Assembly (NCBI GenBank): GCA_947175715.1
Contig: CAMWOD010000079.1
Location: 1 to 6,125, forward strand
DNA length: 6,125 bases
Direction of reading: 5' to 3'
DNA from: an uncultured Porphyromonadaceae bacterium
GTDB lineage: Bacteria > Bacteroidota > Bacteroidia > Bacteroidales > Muribaculaceae
Made by a program: the position numbers and the translations under genes. Positions 1-6,125 of the stretch are shown piece after piece; position 1 is the stretch's first letter, and every line of letters starts with the position of its first letter. The notes below the pieces were generated by a model. That model made no database searches. It was not told the DNA's origin and worked only from the letters and a program-made list of their open reading frames with translations.

Positions 1-355
1 CCCAATGATCAACCCCAAGCAGGAGAAGAAGGAGCTGGCACAGGTGTTCCAAGCCCTACGCATTGAGGTCAACAACGAGATTTCGGCCCTCGAAGCGCTG
101 CTCACACAGTCGCTCGACGTGCTCCGACCCGGCGGACGGCTCGCAATCATCACCTACCATTCGCTCGAGGATCGCCTGGTGAAAAACTTCATGCGCACCG
201 GCACATTCAGCGGCCAGCCCGCCAAAGACTTCTATGGCCGCAACCTTGCGCCCATGAAGCTGCTCAACGCCAAGCCCATCGTGGCCGACGAGGCCGAAGT
301 GGAGCGCAATCCGCGCTCACGTTCAGCCAAACTGCGAGTCGCCATAAAACTTTAA
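1..355 (+). CDS. rsmH: 16S rRNA (cytosine-1402-N4)-methyltransferase RsmH, C-terminal part (5' end outside window)
   Basis: RsmH (MraW) uses S-adenosylmethionine to methylate N4 of C1402 in 16S rRNA, in the P-site region of the 30S subunit; it is cytoplasmic. Only the last ~117 codons are present. The reading frame is open from the first base, so the ATG at position 5 is an internal Met, not the start. Recognisable family signatures are VFQALRIEVNNE (about bases 44-79), GGRLAIITYHSLEDR (about 134-178) and the C-terminal NPRSRSAKLRVA (about 308-343), ending in TAA at 353-355. The N-terminal SAM-binding Rossmann motifs would lie upstream of the window. The place at the head of a dcw cluster, 28 bp before an ftsL-like gene, is where rsmH normally sits, usually after mraZ. 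The tail looks intact, with no frameshift. Identity is essentially certain from the motifs; function is by family. Confidence 0.96.
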   Translation, partial: PMINPKQEKKELAQVFQALRIEVNNEISALEALLTQSLDVLRPGGRLAIITYHSLEDRLVKNFMRTGTFSGQPAKDFYGRNLAPMKLLNAKPIVADEAEVERNPRSRSAKLRVAIKL

Positions 356-383
356 ACCTCCGATAACCTACCGACAACACCCC

Positions 384-710
384 GTGGCTCACAAGAAGAA
401 AGACAACATACTACTCAAGACCTTGCATGGCCGACTGCTGTCGACCGACTTCTTCGCACGCAACTGGCTCACCATACTCACCATCATGGTGATGTTTCTG
501 ATATACATCACCAACCGCTACCAATGCCTCACACGCATGGAGCGCATACAGGAGCTACAACGGCAGCTCGAAATCGTACAGACCGAGCAAATCTACCAAA
601 AGAGCGTATACATGAGCAGCATACGTGAATCGGCGATGACCGAGCGTATCGACTCGCTGCACTTAGGGCTCTCAGTACAGCAACAGCCGCCTTACCACAT
701 CACCTACTAA
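384..710 (+). CDS. ftsL: FtsL-like single-pass division protein (Bacteroidota type)
   Basis: A 108-aa protein in the position of ftsL, between rsmH and ftsI. It has a short basic N-terminus (HKKK), one hydrophobic segment at about residues 27-43 (WLTILTIMVMFLIYI) and then a polar, heptad-like stretch at about 50-76 (RMERIQELQRQLEIVQTEQ) that could form a coiled coil. This is the bitopic FtsL plan: cytoplasmic tail, membrane anchor, periplasmic coiled coil. The end, about residues 80-108, contains an RES..M..RIDSLHLGL segment and a QPPY motif; similar endings are, from memory, typical of Bacteroidota FtsL-like proteins. The start is GTG at 384: the frame has no start codon between the rsmH stop and this GTG, and the first in-frame ATG (base 486) falls inside the membrane segment. 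There is no Shine-Dalgarno sequence upstream. By family it would bridge FtsQ/DivIC-type partners and activate FtsI-FtsW; this is inferred from position and topology, as sequence similarity to proteobacterial FtsL is very low. Confidence 0.85.
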   Translation: MAHKKKDNILLKTLHGRLLSTDFFARNWLTILTIMVMFLIYITNRYQCLTRMERIQELQRQLEIVQTEQIYQKSVYMSSIRESAMTERIDSLHLGLSVQQQPPYHITY

Positions 711-738
711 CTCACTCTCATAAACACCCTCATACTCC

Positions 739-2841
739 ATGGCAAAACGCGGCAACCGTACCCACATCCTGATGCGCTACCTGCTCATCTCGGCATGCAT
801 CCTGCTATTTGCGTCGTCAATCACCTACCAGCTGTTCTGCACCACCATCATCGACGCCGACAAGTGGAACAAAAAAGCACTGTCGGAGCTGTCAGTTGTC
901 GACACCATACCCCCCGAGCGCGGCGAAATACTCGCCGCCGACGGCTCAGTGCTCGCCACCAACCTGCGATTCTACACCCTGCGCCTCGACTACCGCTCAG
1001 AGCGCTTCAAGCCCGAACGACTGATGCTTTCGGTCGACTCACTCGCCGACTCACTGGCAACATACGTCACCAAGCCCCGCCTCACTGCGCAAGAGTGGAA
1101 GCAGAAGCTCACCGCCCCTCTCGAAAAAGACAAAAACAGTTGGCCACGCTCGCTGCTGATTGCCCGCGACATATCATATCTCGACCTGCAGCACATCACA
1201 TCGTTCCCATATCTCAACATCGCCAACCGCAACCGCTCAGGTCTCACCATCGAGAGCCGCAACATGCGCACCAACCCCTACGGCGACATGGCCCGCCGCT
1301 CGATAGGCATTGTCAACGAAGACACCATAACGGGTAAATTCCGCGGCTACTCAGGCTTGGAGTGCGCACTCGACAAGTATCTGTACGGCACTCCCGGATA
1401 TGCCAAGAAAGTGCCTCTGACCCACAAAATCACCAACTGGACCGACGTGCCGGCCCAGCGCGGCTACGATGTCACAACCACCATCGACATCAAGATGCAG
1501 GATATCCTCGAGAATGAGCTAAACAACATTCTTGAGGAGAAAAACGCATTTTGGGGCGTGGCAGTGCTGATGGATGTGGCCACCGGCGACATCAAAGCCA
1601 TATCCAACCTTGAAAGGAGCCCCAAAACCGGGAAATACATCGAGGGGATGAACCGTGCCGTGCTCGGCTTCGAGCCAGGCTCGGTGGTAAAAACCCTCTC
1701 AATGCTCGTGGCCCTTGAGGATGGCATCGTCACCAACCTCAACGAGGTGATACCCACCGGTGGCCGATGGGTATACGCCGGAAAAGGAATCACCGACTCG
1801 CACAATGCCGGCAACATCACCGTCAATGAGGTGCTCGAGCACTCATCGAACATCGCGATGGCCAAAATCATAACCCGCGAATACGATTCCCACCCCCAGG
1901 ACTTCTACGACCGCATCGAGCAATTAGGATTTTTCAACCCGCTCAACACCGGCATTGCCGGGGAGCGCATACCCAAGTTCCCCAAGGGGAAGGATATGTC
2001 GCGCATCAACCTCTCGCGTGTAAGTTACGGCTACACCACCGAGATACCCCCCATCTACACCCTGGCGCTCTACAACGCCATCGCCAACGACGGCCTGTTT
2101 GTGCGCCCCCGACTGGTGTCGAAGTTCTCGCGCAACGGTGAGGACTCGATAGTGCCCGTGACGTACGTCAACGAATCGGGGCGTATCTGCTCGCCGAAAA
2201 ACGCCGAGATACTCCGCAACATGCTCACGCAGGTGGTAGAAGGCAAGCATGGCACCGCCCGACGTCTGAAAAACAACTATGTATCGATCGCCGGAAAAAC
2301 CGGCACGAGCTACATGGTGGGGAAACACGGCTACGAGCCGCAACACAAGCGCCTCACATTCTGCGGATTCTTCCCTGCCGACAAGCCGCTTTATTCATGC
2401 ATTGTGCTGGTGTGCGACCCGCAATGCGACTCACCAAAGGGAGCTGCCGCCACCAGCGGTGAGGTGCTCAAGAATATAGCCCTCAAGATGTACTCGCGAG
2501 GTATGCTCCACAACTATTCCGACTACGCTATCGACTCCGACAGCCCAAACAAGGAAACTAAAGCCACACTCTACGCTACCGGCAATTCCAAGGCTTACGA
2601 CCACCTCAAGGATGAATACAACCTCTCGGGATCGCGCCAATGGAAAGACCCCACGGCAACCCCCGATGGCACCACACCGTCGCTCATCGGCCTGGGACTA
2701 CGCGAGGCAGTGGCCGCAATTGAGCGGCACGGGTGTGAAGTGAAATTCAGCGGCTCGGGCTTCGTAATGGAGCAAGTACCGGCTCCTGGAGCGCCACTAC
2801 CCTCCGATCACGTAATAAACATCTCATTAACATCATATTGA
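739..2841 (+). CDS. ftsI: Septal peptidoglycan transpeptidase FtsI/PBP3 (class B PBP) with C-terminal PASTA domain
   Basis: A 700-aa class B penicillin-binding protein that crosslinks peptidoglycan stem peptides (D,D-transpeptidation) at the division site. A short basic N-terminus precedes one membrane anchor (about residues 12-34); the rest is periplasmic. The dimerisation/pedestal region begins with the family's RGEI motif (61-64) and runs to about 245. The transpeptidase domain (about 265-580) carries all three catalytic motifs: S315-V-V-K318 within EPGSVVKT, with S315 the acyl-enzyme serine; S369-S-N371 within HSSNIAM; and K520-T-G-T523 within AGKTGTS. After a polar linker (about 583-640) comes one PASTA-like domain (about 645-700), starting TPSLIGLGLREA and ending in the VPAPGAPLP...INISL pattern. 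There is no transglycosylase domain, so polymerisation presumably depends on FtsW, whose gene often follows murD in Bacteroidota. The ATG at 739 lies 28 bp after ftsL and gives a normal anchor; murE follows after 4 bp. No catalytic residue is missing. A Spo- or elongation-type PBP2 is unlikely given the locus. Confidence 0.96.
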   Translation: MAKRGNRTHILMRYLLISACILLFASSITYQLFCTTIIDADKWNKKALSELSVVDTIPPERGEILAADGSVLATNLRFYTLRLDYRSERFKPERLMLSVDSLADSLATYVTKPRLTAQEWKQKLTAPLEKDKNSWPRSLLIARDISYLDLQHITSFPYLNIANRNRSGLTIESRNMRTNPYGDMARRSIGIVNEDTITGKFRGYSGLECALDKYLYGTPGYAKKVPLTHKITNWTDVPAQRGYDVTTTIDIKMQDILENELNNILEEKNAFWGVAVLMDVATGDIKAISNLERSPKTGKYIEGMNRAVLGFEPGSVVKTLSMLVALEDGIVTNLNEVIPTGGRWVYAGKGITDSHNAGNITVNEVLEHSSNIAMAKIITREYDSHPQDFYDRIEQLGFFNPLNTGIAGERIPKFPKGKDMSRINLSRVSYGYTTEIPPIYTLALYNAIANDGLFVRPRLVSKFSRNGEDSIVPVTYVNESGRICSPKNAEILRNMLTQVVEGKHGTARRLKNNYVSIAGKTGTSYMVGKHGYEPQHKRLTFCGFFPADKPLYSCIVLVCDPQCDSPKGAAATSGEVLKNIALKMYSRGMLHNYSDYAIDSDSPNKETKATLYATGNSKAYDHLKDEYNLSGSRQWKDPTATPDGTTPSLIGLGLREAVAAIERHGCEVKFSGSGFVMEQVPAPGAPLPSDHVINISLTSY

Positions 2842-2845
2842 TATA

Positions 2846-4318
2846 ATGCAGAAGAACTTATCACAATTATTGTCAGCCATCATGATTGAGGAAATACGCG
2901 GCCGCAAAGACCGTGAGATTGCCTCACTCACCGCCGACTCACGCCAAGCCACCGAAGGCTCAATGTTTGTGGCAGTGCGCGGCGTCAACGTTGATGGACA
3001 CGACTACATACCCACACTCCCCCTCAACGTGGGGGCCGTGGTATGTGAGCGATTTCCCGAAGTCACACACTCCGACATCACATATATCCGCGTCAGCAAC
3101 TCAGCCGTAGCGCTGGGATTTCTCGCATCGGAATGGTACGACAACCCCTCGCGTCATCTCGACCTTGTGGGTGTGACCGGCACCAACGGCAAGACCACCA
3201 CAGCGACCCTCCTGTATGAGATGGCACGACTGATGGGTGAGAAAGCCGGACTGCTCTCAACCGTGGTCAACTACGTCGACACAACCCCGGTCGAAGCGCA
3301 TCAGACTACCCCCGACCCCATAACCATCCATAAGCTTTTGGCACAAATGGTCGAGGCCGGTTGCTCATTCGCAGCAATGGAGGTAAGTTCGCACGCGGCC
3401 GACCAGCATCGCATAGCGGGTTTGCACTTCCGCGGCGGAGTGTTCTCCAACCTTACGCGCGACCATCTCGACTACCACAAGACCTTCGATGCCTACCTAC
3501 GTGCCAAGCAATCATTTTTCGACATACTCCCGGCCAGCGCGTTCGCCTTGACCAATATCGACGACAAGGTAGGACGAGTGATGGTGCAGAATACCCCCGC
3601 CAAGGTGTCGACCTACTCATTGCGCGAACACGCCAACTTCACAGGTCACATCGTTGAAGAGCGTCTCGACGGCACCGTTGTGAAATTCAACGGCCAGGAA
3701 GTACACACCCGCTTCACAGGGCGCTTCAACGTGTACAACCTCACAGCCGTATATGGCGCATCGATACTCATGGGGTGGGACCGCGACGACGTGCTCGTGG
3801 CTATGAGTCAGCTCGTGCCGGTGGCCGGACGATTCCAGACACTCAGCGCCCCAGCCGGCTATACCGTGATAGTAGACTATGCCCACACTCCCGACGCTGT
3901 GGTCAACGTGCTGCAAACCATACGCGAAGTAATCGGCGAAAATGGGCACGTCACCACAGTAGTAGGCGCCGGCGGCAACCGCGATAAGGGTAAACGCCCC
4001 ATCATGGCATCAGAGGCAGCCCGACTGAGCGACTACGTGATACTCACCAGCGACAATCCACGGTTTGAAAAGCCCGAGGACATCCTCGCCGATATGGTGG
4101 CCGGGCTCACCGCCGCCGACCGTGAGCGCACCAAAGTGATAGTCGACCGCCGCGAAGCGATAGCCCGCGCATGCGCCGACGCACAGCCCGGCGATGTAAT
4201 CCTGATAGCCGGCAAGGGGCATGAAGACTACCAGGAAATCGAAGGCGTCAAACATCCGTTCGACGACCGCAAGGTAGCCATCGAATGCATGGGCGCCCAG
4301 AATCAACCAGTAGCATAA
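2846..4318 (+). CDS. murE: UDP-N-acetylmuramoyl-L-alanyl-D-glutamate--2,6-diaminopimelate ligase MurE
   Basis: A cytoplasmic ATP-dependent ligase of the Mur family (490 aa, normal length) that adds the third amino acid to UDP-MurNAc-L-Ala-D-Glu. Three domains are visible. The N-terminal UDP-binding domain (about 1-105) includes TADSRQATEGSMFVAV. The central ATPase has the P-loop GTNGKTTT (112-119), TTPDP (154-158), MEVSSHA (178-184), SNLTRDHLDYH (201-211) and K221 in the position of the carbamylated lysine. The C-terminal domain has DYAHTPD (344-350), GAGGNRDKGKR (375-384), DNPR (403-406) and AGKGHE (455-460). DNPR is the signature of meso-diaminopimelate-adding MurE; lysine-adding enzymes differ at the arginine. 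The start at 2846, 4 bp after ftsI, is preferred over the internal ATG at 2882 because KNLSQLLSAI matches the helix at the start of other MurE proteins. The tight spacing suggests translational coupling to ftsI. No Shine-Dalgarno is seen. All key residues are present. Confidence 0.97.
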   Translation: MQKNLSQLLSAIMIEEIRGRKDREIASLTADSRQATEGSMFVAVRGVNVDGHDYIPTLPLNVGAVVCERFPEVTHSDITYIRVSNSAVALGFLASEWYDNPSRHLDLVGVTGTNGKTTTATLLYEMARLMGEKAGLLSTVVNYVDTTPVEAHQTTPDPITIHKLLAQMVEAGCSFAAMEVSSHAADQHRIAGLHFRGGVFSNLTRDHLDYHKTFDAYLRAKQSFFDILPASAFALTNIDDKVGRVMVQNTPAKVSTYSLREHANFTGHIVEERLDGTVVKFNGQEVHTRFTGRFNVYNLTAVYGASILMGWDRDDVLVAMSQLVPVAGRFQTLSAPAGYTVIVDYAHTPDAVVNVLQTIREVIGENGHVTTVVGAGGNRDKGKRPIMASEAARLSDYVILTSDNPRFEKPEDILADMVAGLTAADRERTKVIVDRREAIARACADAQPGDVILIAGKGHEDYQEIEGVKHPFDDRKVAIECMGAQNQPVA

Positions 4319-4351
4319 CCGTAAATTCATTAACTTAAAAAACCTGATTGA

Positions 4352-5635
4352 GTGTTTTACTACCTCTTTAAATATCTGCAAGAAGTCGGCTTCCCCGGAG
4401 CCCGACTGATGGACTATATCACCTTCCGCTCGGGGATAGCATTTGTGCTCGCATTGCTCATAGCCATATTCATAGGTCGCCGTATCATCGAGAGGCTCCA
4501 GAAACTGCAAGTAGGCGAGATAATACGCGACCTCGGCCTCGAAGGGCAGGCCGCCAAAACCGGCACCCCCACCATGGGTGGCATCATCATCATCGTATCG
4601 ATACTGCTGCCCTGCCTGCTCGTTGGCAACCTGAGCAACGTATACATGATACTCATGCTCGTGGCCACCGTGTGGCTCGGCACACTCGGATTTCTCGACG
4701 ACTTCATCAAGGTACACCGCAAGAATAAGGAGGGAATGAAGGGTAAATTCAAAATCATAGGTCAGGTGGGATTAGGGCTCATCGTAGGAATCACCATGTA
4801 CCTGTCGCCCGACATAGTAATGCGACCCAACCAGGAAGTGACCACTTCGATCGAAAACACCACCGGCGGCATCATCGAAATCAAGGATATAGCCTACGGC
4901 ACCGACGATGTCAAGGAACCCCAGACCACTTTGCCATTTGTTAAGAACAATAACTTCGACTACGCATGGTTCACCCAGTGGATGGGGAAATACGCCGAGC
5001 CTGCGGCATGGGTACTCTTTATTTTCATAGTGATATTCGTTGTTACCGCCACGAGCAATGGGGCCAACCTCACCGACGGCCTCGACGGCCTCGCCACCGG
5101 CACCTCGGCGATAATCGGTGTGGCACTGGCAATCATGGCCTACCTCGGAGGCAACATAATATACTCCTCCTACCTCAACATCATGTACATACCCCAAAGC
5201 TCCGAGCTGGTGGTGTACATGGCCGCATTCATCGGTGCGCTGATAGGTTTCCTGTGGTATAATGCCAACCCGGCACAGGTGTTTATGGGCGACACCGGCT
5301 CACTCACCCTCGGAGGCATCATAGCAGTATTCGCCATCCTCATCCACAAGGAGTTGCTACTCCCCATATTATGCGCCATCTTCTTTGTCGAGGACCTGTC
5401 AGTGATACTCCAAGTGAGCTATTTCAAAATCACAAAACGCAAGTATGGCCAAGGACGACGCATATTCAAGATGACACCCCTGCACCACCACTTCCAGAAA
5501 CCGGGCAACGCGGGTTTTGAGGCTATAATACAAAGCCCTTACCGACCCATCCCCGAGTCGAGGCTCGTGGTGCGATTCTGGATTATTGGCATCATCTTGG
5601 CAGCCATCACCTTCGTGACACTCAAAATTCGCTAA
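4352..5635 (+). CDS. mraY: Phospho-N-acetylmuramoyl-pentapeptide-transferase MraY
   Basis: A polytopic inner-membrane enzyme that moves phospho-MurNAc-pentapeptide from UDP to undecaprenyl phosphate, making lipid I. Roughly ten hydrophobic segments are visible (about 28-46, 76-93, 97-115, 135-152, 217-234, 251-268, 285-302, 318-335, 337-352, 405-423). Signatures are KTGTPTMGG (69-77), FLDDFIK with the Mg-binding/catalytic aspartates D116-D117, SNGANLTDGLDGLA (235-248), NANPAQVFMGDTGSL (304-318) with D314, and the HHH motif (378-380) in MTPLHHHFQ. At 427 aa it is about 65 residues longer than the 360-aa E. coli enzyme; most of the excess is a polar insert at about 152-215, between membrane segments 4 and 5. 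The start is GTG at 4352: FYYLFKYL matches the usual MraY N-terminus, whereas the next in-frame ATG (4409) would cut it off. The 33-bp gap after murE leaves no room for murF, which sits here in E. coli. murD follows after 27 bp. Confidence 0.97.
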   Translation: MFYYLFKYLQEVGFPGARLMDYITFRSGIAFVLALLIAIFIGRRIIERLQKLQVGEIIRDLGLEGQAAKTGTPTMGGIIIIVSILLPCLLVGNLSNVYMILMLVATVWLGTLGFLDDFIKVHRKNKEGMKGKFKIIGQVGLGLIVGITMYLSPDIVMRPNQEVTTSIENTTGGIIEIKDIAYGTDDVKEPQTTLPFVKNNNFDYAWFTQWMGKYAEPAAWVLFIFIVIFVVTATSNGANLTDGLDGLATGTSAIIGVALAIMAYLGGNIIYSSYLNIMYIPQSSELVVYMAAFIGALIGFLWYNANPAQVFMGDTGSLTLGGIIAVFAILIHKELLLPILCAIFFVEDLSVILQVSYFKITKRKYGQGRRIFKMTPLHHHFQKPGNAGFEAIIQSPYRPIPESRLVVRFWIIGIILAAITFVTLKIR

Positions 5636-5662
5636 CGACTTAAATATCTACAACATAAGCCT

Positions 5663-6125
5663 ATGAAGAAACGACTTGTCATATTAGGCGCCGGTGAGAG
5701 CGGCGTAGGTGCTGCAATCCTGGCCAAGGACCGCGGCATGGACGTGTTCGTGTCGGACTTCGGCGCCATCTCCGAGCATTACCGCAACATACTCGAGAGT
5801 GAGCAGATCCCCTGGGAGCAAGGACAACACACCGAGGAGCTGATACTCTCGGCCGACGAAGTAGTGAAATCGCCCGGCATACCTCCTACGGCTCCAATCA
5901 TCGTAAAACTACGCTCCAAGAATATACCCATCATCTCCGAAATCGAGCTCGCCGGCCGATATACCGACTCCAAGATGGTGTGCATCACAGGCTCCAACGG
6001 TAAAACCACAACCACAATGCTCACCTACCACATACTACGCGGCGCCGGAATCAACGCCGGTCTGGGAGGCAATGTGGGTCGCTCGCTCGCCTATCAGGTG
6101 GCTCGCGAGCCACACGACGTGTATG
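5663..6125 (+). CDS. murD: UDP-N-acetylmuramoyl-L-alanine--D-glutamate ligase MurD, N-terminal part (3' end outside window)
   Basis: MurD adds D-glutamate to UDP-MurNAc-L-Ala in the cytoplasm, using ATP; it acts just before MurE. The first 154 codons are present and the frame is still open at the window end. The N-terminal UDP-binding domain opens with a beta strand and glycine-rich turn, RLVILGAGESGVGAA (4-18), and later has KSPGIPP (69-75) and ISEIELA (91-97). The ATPase P-loop ITGSNGKTTTTML lies at 108-120 and a GLGGNVGRS segment at 133-141, matching the MurD GGNIG motif. The ATG at 5663 follows mraY by 27 bp; the leader is A/T-rich with no Shine-Dalgarno. MurC and MurE share the P-loop type, but the N-terminal GAGxSG pattern, SPG motif and the position right after mraY point to MurD. 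Completeness of the C-terminal domain cannot be judged here. Confidence 0.96.
   Translation, partial: MKKRLVILGAGESGVGAAILAKDRGMDVFVSDFGAISEHYRNILESEQIPWEQGQHTEELILSADEVVKSPGIPPTAPIIVKLRSKNIPIISEIELAGRYTDSKMVCITGSNGKTTTTMLTYHILRGAGINAGLGGNVGRSLAYQVAREPHDVY

Noticed and set aside
5..7. ATG at position 5 as the start of a small 116-aa gene.
   Set aside because: The frame is open upstream to the window edge and the encoded segment is the middle-to-C-terminal part of RsmH, so this is an internal methionine of a gene cut by the window.
795..1337. A 180-codon open frame on the plus strand inside ftsI, in another frame.
   Set aside because: The product is dominated by Arg, His and Pro, typical of out-of-frame reading of C-rich coding DNA, and the ftsI frame here has its expected anchor, RGEI motif and pedestal region.
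4583..4594. ATC repeated four times in mraY, a possible slippage (phase-variable) tract.
   Set aside because: It encodes four isoleucines in a membrane segment right after the conserved TMGG motif. It is short, and a unit of three bases cannot shift the frame.
4010..4717. A 235-codon open frame on the minus strand spanning the murE-mraY junction.
   Set aside because: It lies antisense to two clearly conserved genes. Its product is low-complexity, rich in Tyr, His, Glu, Asp and Gly, as expected from reading C-rich codons backwards, and has no recognisable domain.
5636..5662. A/T-rich mraY-murD gap considered as an internal promoter.
   Set aside because: At 27 bp it is too short for both elements of a Bacteroidota promoter (TTTG near -33 and TAnnTTTG near -7), and neither was seen there.
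5779..6024. An 81-codon minus-strand open frame within murD.
   Set aside because: It is antisense to the MurD P-loop region and has no support of its own; murD is intact on the plus strand.
6100..6111. A perfect 12-bp palindrome, GGCTCGCGAGCC.
   Set aside because: It lies within murD codons for Val-Ala-Arg-Glu-Pro, has no loop or T-tract for a terminator, and is plausible by chance in GC-rich DNA.

Overview
The window is a stretch of the division and cell-wall (dcw) cluster of a bacterium. All genes are on the + strand, in the order rsmH (3' end) - ftsL-like - ftsI (class B penicillin-binding protein) - murE - mraY - murD (5' end). The organism is most likely a member of Bacteroidota, order Bacteroidales. 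This rests on the gene order, with no murF between murE and mraY; a very short, divergent FtsL-like protein; a FtsI with a C-terminal PASTA domain; an enlarged MraY (427 aa) with an insert in an extracytoplasmic loop; and start codons with no recognisable Shine-Dalgarno sequence. The fairly high GC, strongly C-rich coding strand would fit a Muribaculaceae-like genome, but that is a weak inference. Genus cannot be fixed from this window.

Layout: 1-355 is the C-terminal third or so of the 16S rRNA methyltransferase RsmH. 384-710 is a 108-aa single-pass membrane protein in the FtsL position. 739-2841 is the septal transpeptidase. 2846-4318 is the UDP-MurNAc-tripeptide synthetase MurE, whose DNPR motif predicts addition of meso-diaminopimelate. 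4352-5635 is MraY, which makes lipid I. 5663-6125 is the N-terminal 154 residues of MurD, running off the end. Gaps are 28, 28, 4, 33 and 27 bp, too small for other genes. I see no terminator and no convincing internal promoter, so this looks like one transcription unit that starts before and continues past the window.

Together MurD (D-Glu addition) and MurE (DAP addition) extend the cytoplasmic UDP-MurNAc-peptide. MurF, not here, would complete the pentapeptide. MraY then moves it to undecaprenyl phosphate. FtsI with the FtsL-like protein, and presumably FtsW/FtsQ downstream, crosslinks the resulting septal peptidoglycan. RsmH links the cluster to ribosome maturation.

There are no tRNA or rRNA genes, mobile elements, CRISPR arrays or sizeable repeats, and no gene-free stretch over 33 bp. 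I found no evidence for an undescribed system. The points worth a second look are lineage-specific variations on a conserved cluster.
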